Source: DATKEJ01 sp963768715
GTDB taxonomy: Bacteria; Bacteroidota; Rhodothermia; Rhodothermales; DATKEJ01
DNA: 64,000 bases
Assembly (NCBI GenBank): GCA_963768715.1
Contig: CAVYJC010000007.1
Span: forward strand, 620,001-684,000
Reading direction: 5' to 3'
The notes below the pieces were generated by a model that made no database searches, was not told the DNA's origin, and worked only from the letters and a program-made list of their open reading frames with translations. Of this stretch, positions 55,701 through 64,000 are shown one piece after another. How positions within the stretch are numbered: position 1 is the first letter of the stretch; the number at the start of each line of letters is the position of its first letter. The position numbers and the translations under genes were made by a program.

Positions 55701-56600
55701 GTATTTCCCTGCCGCATCCAGGAAGAGCAAGCCGCCTGTGAGCGTTGCCACGGCTAGCGATCCGTCCGACAATACCGCCCCCTTGTACACGACACTTTCC
55801 TGCATGCGTTGGAAAGCATCCGTCTCAAGGCGTGTTACGCGTCCGTTCTCGTAGAGATATGGACCCGTCGTGAACCCAATGAACACGTGTGCGTCTTCTC
55901 CTCGAGACGCAAGAGGAAGCATTACTTGGACGCGATCGTTGGCGAAGACTTCCGTACCAGCGACGAATTCCAGCGAATCGTCGACCATCCGGCTGAGTCC
56001 GAGACCTCGCTGATGCAGCCACAGCTCGCCCCCAACATCGAAGGTCCACAGAATGGTCTCCTTGGGTTCCCAAACCTTGACGTCCCAGTCCTCTCTATTT
56101 GGGCCTGCGTTTGGAACCCGCGGCGTCATGCGGATGAGTCGTTCACGCGACTGGAAATAGATGCTCTCCGACATGACTTGGATCGTCCACACGTCGGTAA
56201 AGTCCCGGTAAGGTTCGTCGAGGAGCCTATCGAGAGATATGAAATCAAGGACGCCCTCCGAGTTCGGGTCCAGGTAACCGATCTCGCCGAAGCTGCCGGC
56301 ATAAATCCGACCCGAGCCGTCGAGCGCGAGCGATCGCACTACGTTCCGCAGCGGCGTTTGAATGAGACGCCATGAGGCCCCATCATACTCGAGGACGCCG
56401 AAGTTGTTGGCCACGTAGAGCAGGCCTCGCTCATCCTGCAGGAACTCCCAGTTCTGCCCGCCCCCGCCAATGTCCCGCATGGCGAAGCAGCTAAAGAACG
56501 GCAGGCCGGTTTCGTCGGAGCCGACGGAAGCCGGCTGTGCAGAGGCAATCAGTGAGGTTGCGGCGAACAACCCCACCAGTGAGAGGCGAAGGACTTGCAT
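52710..56600 (-). CDS. Propeller-GAF sensor histidine kinase
   Basis: A 1296-residue membrane sensor kinase. After the signal peptide (about 21 residues) come two seven-bladed-type beta-propeller regions (about 40-690), with Reg_prop-like motifs such as VLEYDGASWRLIQTP. Next are a Y_Y_Y domain (RYQTMLDGFDEHWSTWTSEV, about 735-790), one membrane helix (WWAWLLYVVAGGGAVVGLV), a coiled coil, a GAF domain (about 860-1010), HisKA (GIAHEIKNPLNFVNNFAELV) and HATPase (NLLSNAFDAV, DNGPGIP, GTGLGLSLSY). It has no receiver or DNA-binding part, unlike Bacteroides hybrid sensors. The propeller ligand is likely a glycan fragment; its response regulator is not in the window. Confidence 0.93.
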   Translation of the reverse strand: MQVLRLSLVGLFAATSLIASAQPASVGSDETGLPFFSCFAMRDIGGGGQNWEFLQDERGLLYVANNFGVLEYDGASWRLIQTPLRNVVRSLALDGSGRIYAGSFGEIGYLDPNSEGVLDFISLDRLLDEPYRDFTDVWTIQVMSESIYFQSRERLIRMTPRVPNAGPNREDWDVKVWEPKETILWTFDVGGELWLHQRGLGLSRMVDDSLEFVAGTEVFANDRVQVMLPLASRGEDAHVFIGFTTGPYLYENGRVTRLETDAFQRMQESVVYKGAVLSDGSLAVATLTGGLLFLDAAGKYAGTLTTATGLSTNSITSVLVDSRGMLWASPENSICQIETPSPLTRFGPSEGIEGLVSKVVRHKGRLYATSTLGLTYYDPASHTFKPISGMATGNPQAFGMLEMQDRLLAATSTGVYEVEGERVIQIRPSVAGSFEAQFLHQSRMDPNRMFVAVSAGVYSLYLDSSGRWIDEGQVAGVDDYVTHIVEPRPGEVWLGPVTGGAIRLRFTDKSNRPARIDRFGKEAGLTNDGGVSVFLAAGRVIFAQNEGVFLFDDATSRFLPDPLLGKVVSVGGSQEEFKVTEDYAGNIWTNFGGESAVLRPNGDGTYRTEKTPLLRFANSPATEIYPEESGVVWFGGNEVLIRYDPRVFKDYSKTYPTLVRRVTLNEDSTLYGGAPGVSTSGFELASGQNALRFEYATPSYEDPRSNRYQTMLDGFDEHWSTWTSEVRRDYTNLPAGEYTFRVHAKNVYDQESTEGAFSFHVVPAWYVSWWAWLLYVVAGGGAVVGLVRVRTEQLKRRSMELEHVVNSRTTELKDKNLELEKQRDELEQAYENVELLSKVGQDITARLSIKEIIDTVYENVNALMDAAVFGIGIYNPKTDHIEMPATKENGVTLPAFFFPTDDESRPAVWSFKNSGEVFFNDYEKEYADFFGKELVAAVEGENPQSMIYLPLINKGKAVGVITAQSFRKQAYTEYHLNILRNLATYTAIAIDNAEAYQRLNATLGELNATVQNLKTTQQQLVTQEKLASLGSLTAGIAHEIKNPLNFVNNFAELVSEMAKELGEEIAANKDRKIQEVFEELDEILTGLKINAAQIKKHGKRADGIVKNMMEHAQEGEGQRYAVAFNDLVEEYVGLAHHAVTAKSPELDVEIVRSYDAGVGSVELMPQEIGRVFLNLLSNAFDAVDERRGMAGADYQPTVTVSTKRHGNRVEVTFSDNGPGIPDAVRSKIFEPFFTTKPTGGGTGLGLSLSYDIIVQGHGGSLNVDSVQGQGASFSIGLPVKAQRGGVGEPVTGLSPL

Positions 56601-56663
56601 TGAGGTAGTAAGACGTGGTGTAGGTCCGCGAAGATACGACGCGGATGCCAGAAGACACGAGTC

Positions 56664-58754
56664 TTAGTGAGCCTGAACGACCTTTGCGCTGGAACTGAAA
56701 TTTGATCCTGAAATCGTAACGAAGTAGACGCCCGGAGCAATCGGAAGCCCGGGAAAAGCGACTTCGTTACGGCCTTCGCGTGCGTCGATTTCCAGCAGGT
56801 CGCCAAGCCGGCGTCCGAGTAAGTCCGTCAACGTGACAAGCACCCGTTGTGGTCGATCCACGACAAACGAGACGATCGTTCTGTCTCTGAAAGGATTCGG
56901 ATAGACGGATTGGATCCCTAAGGCGTCGCTCTGCGGAACTCCGGCCGATTCGATGCCGACGGGCGTGAAGGCGCCTTCATCTTCAAGTGCCTCGATTGCG
57001 GTCACCAGGTATGCAAAGGCCGCGTTCCAGTTGATGGCGATCTCATTCGTCGTGTAGGAGCACACCTCGTCGGAATACGATTCGGCCAGAAAGTTCGACG
57101 GATAATTGCATCCGTCTTGGGGTCCGGCCGTCGGTCCTCCGACCAGGAGTCCCGGGACCGGATCTGAGACGCCATCCGCCTCTGACTGGCGATGATGTGG
57201 GAATCGAGGCGTCTTGTCACCCTGGCCCGTCACGAACGAATACGACGTGGCATTCCGCCCGAGCAGATAGTCGAGATTGGCCAGGGCGAGTTCCAGGTAG
57301 CGTCGCTCGCCAGTGAGCCGGTAGCCGTATATGAGCGCAATCGCCTGGTTCGCGGCACCCGAATTGCTGCCCCAGGGAAAATCACTGCCCGACTTGCCCA
57401 TCACGATCCGGTACGCAGTGCTTTCGGCGCCCGCGCTCCTGTTTTCAGCGAGTCGCTCGATCATCGACTTCGCAACTTCGGCGGCATCGGCGCCGATTCC
57501 CTGCAACTCGTCACGCAGTCTGATCAGCGTGTAGAAAGCCAGCGTCCCGACACTGGCCCAGGTTGGAACGCCGGCATATCCCGCATAAGACAAGTTGACC
57601 GCCGTCAGGAACGAATCTTGTCTGGTCGTCGCATACAACTCGGTCGCGGCCCACACAAATTCGTCGCGAAAATCCGAGTCCGCGTACTCGCCCGTGGTGA
57701 TGTCGGGGTCGAAAGCTACGTTGATCGCAGACTGTACGTAGGGCACCTTCGGATTTTGGCGAGCCCAACGCCAGGCCTCAAGAGCTGCGGCGAGACAGGA
57801 ATCGGCCAGGCCGGGCACATCATCGTCGAAGGCCCCGAAGACGCGGGCGGACTGAGCCGTAACGGCTGCAAAATCCAGGGCCGCTGCAGTGCTCTTCATG
57901 ACGACGAACCGAACCGTTGTTGCGTTCTCGGGCATTACGAATGGCTCGAAGTACGGGGTCGTCAGTTTGTGGTAGACGCCGCCGTCGTCGGGATCCTGCA
58001 TCGCAAGCATCCAACGAACGTTCCAGAGGATCTCATCGAGGATGTCGGGAAGGCCGTTCCCGGTCTCCGGGATGTTCAGATCCAGGGTATCGAGATGCGC
58101 CGGGAAATCCTCATAGAGCGACAGCAATGTCCCGACGGTGATGCCCGAATTGACGACGTACTTGTTGTAGTCACCGGCATCATACCAGCCGCGAGGCGCG
58201 GAGATCAACGTACCCCTTGGCCGCAATGACGTTGCGGCCGATGGGTGTACGTAGACGGCCGTGTCAGGGTGGCCTTCGTTGCGCTTCCATTTGCCTGCAA
58301 ACGCTTCCTCCAGCGCCATCGAAGCGCGCTGGTAATAGAACGCCTTCATCGAGGCACGCGAAACGTCGCCGTGCACGTCGGAATCGATTCGGAACGTATG
58401 AGAGGATCCCAGACTCGGTACGACGACGACATATTCGCCCGGCGCCCGGAATAATGAGAAATCGGCTCCTCGAACGGGAGCCGAAGCAGCAAACCATGTT
58501 CGTTCCGACGAGAGCTGTCCGGTGTAGAGGGTATCCGCCTGATCAGGCGTGGTAACGTAGAATGGACCTTCTCCTGCATCGACGACGATCGCCAGCTTCG
58601 GCCCGGCGGGATAGAAACCTATTTGGTTCAGACGAATTCGGTCTTGCGGAGTCTGGCAGAGGACGATTCCCGCGGTCAACGAGAAAAAGGCGATCGAAAA
58701 CGTGGCACGGACGCACATCCGCCACGTCGCGTCGATTGGCAGGGGGCTACTCAT
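56664..58754 (-). CDS. GH9 family cellulase-like glycosidase with T9SS tail
   Basis: A 696-residue secreted enzyme. After the signal peptide an Ig-like CelD_N domain (RLNQIGFYPAGPKLAIVVDA) precedes the (alpha/alpha)6 domain. GWYDAGDYNKYVVN holds the catalytic Asp base (about 192-195); RFPHHRQSEADG and YTTNEIAINWNAAFAYLV hold the His and the catalytic Glu. The C-terminal YPNPFRDRTIVSF... sorting module targets T9SS. GH9 enzymes are endo- or exo-glucanases. The ATG at 58754 overlaps the SRPBCC stop by eight bases (ATGAGTAG). Confidence 0.9.
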   Translation of the reverse strand: MSSPLPIDATWRMCVRATFSIAFFSLTAGIVLCQTPQDRIRLNQIGFYPAGPKLAIVVDAGEGPFYVTTPDQADTLYTGQLSSERTWFAASAPVRGADFSLFRAPGEYVVVVPSLGSSHTFRIDSDVHGDVSRASMKAFYYQRASMALEEAFAGKWKRNEGHPDTAVYVHPSAATSLRPRGTLISAPRGWYDAGDYNKYVVNSGITVGTLLSLYEDFPAHLDTLDLNIPETGNGLPDILDEILWNVRWMLAMQDPDDGGVYHKLTTPYFEPFVMPENATTVRFVVMKSTAAALDFAAVTAQSARVFGAFDDDVPGLADSCLAAALEAWRWARQNPKVPYVQSAINVAFDPDITTGEYADSDFRDEFVWAATELYATTRQDSFLTAVNLSYAGYAGVPTWASVGTLAFYTLIRLRDELQGIGADAAEVAKSMIERLAENRSAGAESTAYRIVMGKSGSDFPWGSNSGAANQAIALIYGYRLTGERRYLELALANLDYLLGRNATSYSFVTGQGDKTPRFPHHRQSEADGVSDPVPGLLVGGPTAGPQDGCNYPSNFLAESYSDEVCSYTTNEIAINWNAAFAYLVTAIEALEDEGAFTPVGIESAGVPQSDALGIQSVYPNPFRDRTIVSFVVDRPQRVLVTLTDLLGRRLGDLLEIDAREGRNEVAFPGLPIAPGVYFVTISGSNFSSSAKVVQAH

Positions 58755-59257
58755 CAAGCTTCATACCGGTACGCAGAAAGTGGTTTAACTCGGATTCCCA
58801 CTCCCGCATGAATTCCAGATACTTTGCCCCGGTATATCCGGCCACGAAATCACGACCTGCGCTGTCCCACCGCCGTGTACTGGTAACGACACTCCGCAGC
58901 GGTCCTCCCCGGTTCGATCGATCGCAGTCGAATTGAAACCAAGACTACGAAGTATCCGGGAGTGAACTTTACGAATTCGATGTGATGATCGTCCCGATCG
59001 TAGACGGAAACGAACCACGTCGACGTACCGAACTCATCGACGGTTGTAAAGACGCATCCCATCTCTGCGAGTCCCGATTCGGAGATCACGGTTTCCGGAT
59101 CCCATCCTCGGACCCACTCCGTCTCTCGGACCGGGCAAAGAAGGGGGAAAATCTCGTCGGGATCGTCGTCGAGGTGTTGCGTGTAAACGTGGTCAGTTCT
59201 GACTGGTGGCTCTATTCTCATTGTGGTTTGCGTTGTCAATGCCTTAATCTCCTGCAT
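58747..59257 (-). CDS. SRPBCC-family protein, one frameshift
   Basis: The first part reads YTQHLDDDPDEIFPLLCPVR, ESGLAEMGCVFTT and IEFVKFTPGYFVVLVSIRL, a START/SRPBCC (helix-grip) pattern. After a frame change at about 58855-58868, RDFVAGYTGAKYLEFMREWE and SELNHFLRTGMKLDE finish it and stop at 58747. The repaired length is about 170 residues. These proteins bind hydrophobic ligands; the function is unknown. ATG 59221 is an alternative start. It is divergent from the GNAT gene (56-base gap). Confidence 0.7.
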
Positions 59258-59313
59258 ACAAAGAGTATCTGGTCGCGGGTAGGAGAACAATCGAATAGGG
59301 ACGGTTCGTTCCG

Positions 59314-60144
59314 ATGTCACTAAGCTCATTTGATATCCACCGTCTCGAGACGTGCGAAATGGTTGCGTGGGAGGACCTGTACAAGGCAGTTCCTCAAGAC
59401 GTCGCCGAGGAGGTCGGAATCCGTTACCTCGACAGCGAGCACGGCTTTATCGGGATCGTCAGCTCTGTCGATGTACTCGCAATAAATCGTGTTTTGGGCC
59501 TCGGCGTTCGCAAAGATGCCGAGCCGGATGCACCGATTGCGCTCATCCAGGAATATGAAAGGCGGGGCGTTTCGCGGTTCTTCGTGCCGCTTTCACCGGT
59601 CGCCCAGCCCAAGACTCTCTCGTCAACCCTGGAGCGCTTCGGGCTGAAGCACTACAACAACTGGATGCGACTCGTAAGACCGACTGCCGATCCACCGACT
59701 ACGACGACATCCCTGGAAGTTCGCCGGATTGGTACGGAGGATGCACGCTCTTACGGACGTCTCGTCTGTTGGAATTTCGGATGGCCGGAGTCCCTGGAGC
59801 CCTGGATGGCGGCAACCGTCGGGAGACCGAACTGGACGCACTACCTGGCTTTCGAAAACAACAGGCCGGTAGCTGGTGCAGCCATGTTCAAGAAGGGACA
59901 CTGCGCATGGCTCGGTTTCGCTACGACAGACGAGGCATTTAGAGGAAAGGGCGCACAGAGCAGGCTGATCGAAATGCGAATCCGCGACGCCGCCGATGCC
60001 GGATGCGACCTCGTAACGATGGAGACGGCGCAACCCAAGCTTGGCAAGCCCGCGCCGTCACACAGTAACGCGGTCAGACTGGGTTTCGAAAGCCTGTTCG
60101 CCCGTCCGAACTACATCTGGGTAAGAACGCCAAGCGCCGGGTGA
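59314..60144 (+). CDS. GNAT family N-acetyltransferase
   Basis: A 276-residue protein with two GNAT-like halves. The C-terminal half has HYLAFENNRPVAGAAMFKKG, then WLGFATTDEAFRGKGAQSRL (acetyl-CoA loop R-G-x-G-A) and MRIRDAADAGCDLVTMET. The N-terminal half is degenerate. This is typical of two-domain GNATs. The substrate is unknown. It stands alone on the plus strand between minus-strand genes. Confidence 0.85.
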   Translation: MSLSSFDIHRLETCEMVAWEDLYKAVPQDVAEEVGIRYLDSEHGFIGIVSSVDVLAINRVLGLGVRKDAEPDAPIALIQEYERRGVSRFFVPLSPVAQPKTLSSTLERFGLKHYNNWMRLVRPTADPPTTTTSLEVRRIGTEDARSYGRLVCWNFGWPESLEPWMAATVGRPNWTHYLAFENNRPVAGAAMFKKGHCAWLGFATTDEAFRGKGAQSRLIEMRIRDAADAGCDLVTMETAQPKLGKPAPSHSNAVRLGFESLFARPNYIWVRTPSAG

Positions 60145-60166
60145 GGTCGCCTGGAAACCCGTCGTC

Positions 60167-61367
60167 TCACTGCGTCGGCATGCTCCATATCGTAGCCCAG
60201 ATATCCGGCTTGTGTCGATCAGGCGGGGGTCCCTCAGGCGGACGAAGCGTGTCGCTCGGATGCGACTGGTAGTAGACGGTCAGAACCGCTACCGTCCTTC
60301 AGTTCGACGGATGCCGGATACCCCAGATCCTTGTTCGGAGCGTCGTCTCGGAGAACGATTTCGTCCTCTTTCCGCCACGTGATCCCGTCATCACTCACTG
60401 CCGCACGTTCGCCGTACGGCGGGCGCCGGTAGCCGTAGGTGACAACGATCACGCTGCCGTCACGTGGAGCATCAGATGAGGTGGGAAACCCCATAGCGGC
60501 GTCGGAGTAGGGATCCACCCACGTCTTCCGTTGTCGTCACTGTACGTTTCCCACAATACGCTCCGCGGATCATTGTCCGAATACGGCTTCGGCGTCACGC
60601 GCATCATCATGATGACGCGTCCCGACGGAAGCTGAAGGATGCTGGGTTCACCAAACCGAAGGCTGTCGGCGTTCGGCGGGTGTACGTCGGCGATCTCCCG
60701 GTAGGGTCCCTCCCACGTCTCGGCCTTGTTCAGGGTCACGTAGTCCCTGGTCAGCCGATACGAGGCGACAAGAATCGACCCATCAGCAAGTTGGATGCCT
60801 CCGTGAATGGAGTCGGGTCCATCGACAGGATCGCTCCATGTTCTTCCCCCATCCGACGACATCATGGCGTGCCCGCCCTCCAGATCCGCAGATTCCTGAT
60901 AGGTTTTCGAATTGACGTGATCCACCCACTTCGACACCGTCTCATCGAAATACGAGCCGGGCGCCATCGCCCCGTACGATTGCTCGGTATGCCGTGTCGA
61001 CCAGAGGTGCAGGACCAGGCGCCCGTCGCGCAACACGGTGATCCCCGCTTCACGCTCGTCGAGCGGCGTGTCGTAGACGAGAAACGGCTTAGACCAAGCT
61101 GAGCCCTTCATCCGAGGATCGGATCCCCACGATGCGGCCGTCGGGTCCCATGTGTTCGTCTGTCTGCGTGTACAGAACGAGGATGTCGCCGTCTTTTGTT
61201 CTCGCCGCTGCGGGCCAAGCGGTGTACAACGAATCGGATTCGAAGAGGACGAAGCTCGTGTCCACACTCGCCTCCTTCGCAACGTCACCGGTCGAATCAG
61301 GTGTCTTTCGGCAGGCCAGGCTCATGGTCATCGAGACCACGCACACGATTACAATGGACTTATTCAT
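60167..61367 (-). CDS. Sialidase-like (BNR/Asp-box) lipoprotein with several frameshifts
   Basis: The N-terminus MNKSIVIVCVVSMTMSLAC is a lipoprotein signal. The body has Asp-boxes (SSDGGRTWSDP, SDDGITWRKED) and TLNKAETWEGPYREIADVHP, as in exo-sialidase-like six-bladed propellers. At least four frame breaks are needed: an extra base in CCC at 61104-61106, a missing base at 60521-60530, two in 60465-60490 and one at 60285-60292. After the last, LTVYYQSHPSD continues to a TGA at 60167. It overlaps the upstream MFS stop by eight bases (ATGAATAA). It may bind or cut terminal sugars; the true substrate is uncertain. Confidence 0.75.
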
Positions 61368-62554
61368 CAGCTTGTTCGTTCTCTTTTAGACGCTGCATGA
61401 TAAGAAGTAGTGCGGCAGCTGCACACGAGACGAGCAGACAGGAGATCCACAACGCCGTCGGATTTCTGGAGAAGATAAACGTCCCCAGCGTCGGGCCAAG
61501 AACCAATCCCAGTCCGTACGTGACGCCCCACGCGCCCTGGTACCGCCCGCGCAGCTGATCGGGTGCAGAATCGGCCACGAATGCAGAAGCAACCGGTGCG
61601 AAAATGATCTCGCCGAGTGTCCACAGCACAACCGCAAATGCAAGGAGCCAAATTGTTATTGCATAAGCAGTTGTGAAAAATCCCAGCCCAACCATTACGA
61701 GACCGAGCATCATCGTCGAGTACGCCTTCGGTCGCTGCGTCAGGGAGGTTATCGGCAGCTCGAAAAAGAGTACGAGAAGGCCGTTGAGCGATATGAGGGT
61801 ACCGTAGACGACATCGGAAAAGCCATATGCCTTGATCTGCAGTGCGAAGGTGGAGTTGCACTGCATGTAGACGAGTGGAGCCTAGAAGCGAGGCGACGAG
61901 GAAGAGGACGAAACCGCGATCTTTCAGCACGGGCCCGAAATGGAGTCCGCTCACGCCCGTCGCGTGGACGGCGGGTCGATCCTTCGGCAGCGCGGTAAGG
62001 GCGACGATGCCAAAGGCTGCGGACGTTACGGCGTCTCCAACGAAGATCCAGACGAACGAATATCCCGCGAGAAAGCCGCCGACAGCAGGACCGAAAGCCG
62101 CGCCGAGGTTGATGGCGAGCCGATAGGTGGCGAAGGCCGGAACGCGCTGGCCCGAAATCGTGAGATCGGTCAGCAGCGCGGCCGAGGCCGGTCGGTAGAG
62201 CTCGGACGTCAATCCTGCCAGGCCGGCCAGGCAGGCGAGGGTTACAAATCGTTCGGCAAGCGGAAAGGTCATCATGACGACAGCCGCCGAAAACATGGAC
62301 AGGGCGATAGTATTGCGTCGTCCGATATGGTCGGCCAGCTGGCCGCCGATCAGCGACGCGAGCAGCGTACCCAGTCCGTACACTCCGACGGTGAGACCAG
62401 CCTCCTCGGCCGAATATCCCTTGCTCGTCAGGTATAGGACGAGGAAGACGATTACGAAGCTGCCGAACCGGTTGATGAACGTCCCGGCGTAGAGGATCCA
62501 GGCCTCGCGCTTGAAGGCCTTGATGGAGGAGGTTATTGAGGGGCGAGGTGGCAA
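61360..62554 (-). CDS. MFS transporter, one frameshift
   Basis: Two frames together give 12 membrane helices (about 398 residues): ILYAGTFINRFGSFVIVFLV at the start, the A-loop GGQLADHIGRRNTIALSMF, and in the second frame YGTLISLNGLLVLFFELPIT and SAFVADSAPDQLRGRYQGAW. The break is at about 61874-61882. The pattern is that of drug- or sugar-exporter MFS proteins. The first start is TTG 62554; no ATG is available in frame nearby. It is cotranscribed with the sialidase-like gene. Confidence 0.85.
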
Positions 62555-62592
62555 TGAGGGATGTTGTGGAGGCGGGTAAACTATGAATCGCC

Positions 62593-62652
62593 CGTCAATC
62601 CCGCGCAGGCGGGAATCCAGATCCCGTCATTCCCGCGAAGGCGGGAATCCAC
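62593..62652. repeat. REP-like palindromic repeat, two copies
   Basis: Two 28-base units, CGTCAATCCCGCGCAGGCGG... and CGTCATTCCCGCGAAGGCGG..., at 62593-62620 and 62625-62652. The palindrome CCCGCG-AGGCGGG is shared with the 32241-32360 family and with widespread bacterial REP-like repeats. Confidence 0.9.
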
Positions 62653-62780
62653 GACCATGATGAAGGATGAATACGGAACGAGGAATCGGCCCGCGTGGCA
62701 ACGGAAGGAGATGACGGGCAGGCCGGCGCTCGTCGTCACGCTCGCCGAGTTCTCGGATTGTGGCTCGCTGTGGCCTGCCC

Positions 62781-64000
62781 CTACGGTGTGTCGCGATGCC
62801 GGACGCGTTCTAACCGCACCACCACGCTCTTACTCGCCGGCGTATTGCTCTTGGCCGCCACCTTGTCGTGGGGAACCAGCACGTTAGCCTCCGGAAAGTA
62901 GGTTGCAACGCATTGGCGAGGAATAGCAAAGGGCACCACGGCGAAATTGTCGGCTCGCCTGGTCCGGCCATTGTACTCGCCGACGAGATCCACCTTGTCT
63001 CCCGCTGAAAAGCCCCGCTCTCTGGCGTCATCTTCATTGACGAAGACGACCCGCCGGCCGCCGCGGATGCCCCGATAACGATCATCCAGACCATAAATAG
63101 TCGTGTTGTACTGATCATGGCTGCGCATGGTCATCATCATGAACTCGTCGTCAGCCAGATGGTGCTCGGGAATGTCGTGGACAGTGAATCGCGCGCTACC
63201 CGACGGGGTGCCGAAGCGCCCGTCACGTGCGGCATTCGGCAAATAGAAACCATTCGGATCGCGAACACGAACGGCATAGTTATCGAAACCCGGGATTACC
63301 TGCTCGATCTCGTCACGAATGCGGTCATAGTCTTCAATAAGTTCGAGCCAGCGAACCTCGAACTCCGAACCAAGTACGGCATCCGCGATCCCCGCGACGA
63401 TGGCGGGCTCACTCATGAGACTTGCAGATGCAGGCTCCAGGTGTCCGCACGACGCATGGACGATCCCCATCGAGTTCTCGACGGTGACGAACTGCTCACC
63501 GAGGTCCTGATCGTCGCGCTCGGTTCGGCCCAGGCACGGCAGTATCAATGCGGTCCGGCCTGTCACCAACGTGGGCGCGGTTGAGCTTCGTCGACACATG
63601 AACGGTCAGATCGCAGCGCCGGAGGGCCGCCGCAGTGAAGTCCGTGTCGGGCGTGGCGGAAAGGAAGTTGCCGCCCAGCGCCATGAAGACCCGAATGCGC
63701 CCGTCATGCATCGCGCGAATGGCATCCACGGTGTCCAGGCCAGGCTGCCGGGGCGGTTCAAACCCGTATCGTTCGGCCATCGCGTCCAGGAAGCTCCCTT
63801 TCGGCCGCGGGGTTATACCGACCGTGCGATCTCCCTGCACGTTGGAGTGGCCGCGCACGGGACAAACACCGGCCCCCGGCTTCCCGATAGCGCCCTTCAT
63901 GAGCAGAAGGTTCACGATCATCTGGATGTTGGCGACTGCGTTCTCGTGCTGGGTAAGGCCCATGGCCCAGCAGAAAATGATCTTGGACGACCGAGCGAGC
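62781..64000 (-). CDS. FdhF/YdeP-family molybdopterin oxidoreductase, C-terminal part, one frameshift
   Basis: The frame entering at the right edge holds CWAMGLTQHENAVANIQMIV and NLLLMKGAIGKPGAGVCPVR GHSNVQGDRT, the YdeP/TIGR01701 signature around the molybdopterin site. VFMALGGNFLSATPDTDF follows. At about 63565-63572 an extra base (CACGTTGG for CACTTGG) shifts frame; then TGRTALILPCLGRTERDDQD and the C-terminal molydop-binding domain RSHDQYNTTIYGLDDRYRG appear. The N-terminal Fe-S part is outside. These enzymes are formate-dehydrogenase-like with unclear substrates and a role in acid resistance in E. coli. Confidence 0.88.

Noticed and set aside
62555..62780. Small plus-strand frames near the REP-like repeats
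   Set aside because: They read through palindromic repeats and show no protein pattern.
1..64000. tRNA, rRNA or transposase genes
   Set aside because: None was recognised by eye; tRNA detection without a folding tool is not reliable.

Overview
Organism. No rRNA, tRNA or phylogenetic marker gene was seen, so taxonomy is inferred. Secreted proteins end in a type IX secretion (T9SS) style tail (YPNPFNP... ending in VLLK). A TonB-dependent receptor with a carboxypeptidase-regulatory N-terminus sits next to a T9SS-tailed protein and a PorV/PorQ-like protein, without a SusD. There is also a DUF4175 protein and a sigma factor of the ECF type usual in these groups. Coding is moderately GC-rich and Shine-Dalgarno sites are mostly weak. 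Together this suggests the Rhodothermota/Bacteroidota side of the FCB group, probably a marine or environmental polysaccharide degrader. The many single-base frame breaks suggest a lightly polished metagenomic or long-read assembly.

Layout. 1-2784: end of a PAS signalling protein, then a glycosyltransferase and a sugar-nucleotide epimerase (envelope glycan synthesis). 3043-8941: secreted endonuclease/phosphatase-like lipoprotein, hybrid histidine kinase with REC and AraC output, HAD sugar-phosphate phosphatase, DUF72 protein, and an orphan PycTM-type (DUF5706) membrane protein whose stop codon opens a heptamer repeat. 9413-17779: glycosidase-like propeller, two T9SS cargo proteins with a shared C-terminal module, fucose-isomerase-like protein, DUF2961 protein and ribulokinase-type kinase. 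17996-18666: YkgJ-type cysteine cluster protein and a tiny repeat protein resembling the 7(1) septoil-knot family. 18700-37131: a long minus-strand run for glycoside import and breakdown: six-hairpin glycosidase, two sugar ABC permeases around a Tat-exported class V aminotransferase, solute-binding lipoprotein, sugar isomerase, two Gfo/Idh dehydrogenases, GH38 alpha-mannosidase, GH88 hydrolase, two PhyH dioxygenases, cupin, SDR and a Wzi-like outer-membrane protein. No ABC ATPase is present. 37244-48895: PorV, T9SS protein and TonB receptor, preceded by an ECF sigma factor translationally coupled to a large DUF4175 protein. 49055-64000: heparinase II/III-like protein, ROK kinase and gmhA, propeller/GAF histidine kinase, GH9 cellulase, SRPBCC, GNAT, sialidase-like lipoprotein, MFS exporter and part of an FdhF/YdeP molybdoenzyme.

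How it fits together. Most genes deal with complex glycans: T9SS-secreted or Tat-exported enzymes cut them, a TonB or ABC system imports pieces, and cytoplasmic isomerases, kinases and dehydrogenases finish the job. Pairing PhyH oxygenases with GH88 and GH38 suggests modified sugars as substrates.

Two window-wide properties stand out. First, about 20 single-base frame breaks hit about 13 otherwise good genes, several in homopolymers. Second, intergenic gaps carry tandem repeats of period 7 whose unit sequence differs from gap to gap, plus short palindromic repeats that often contain the stop codon of the neighbouring gene.
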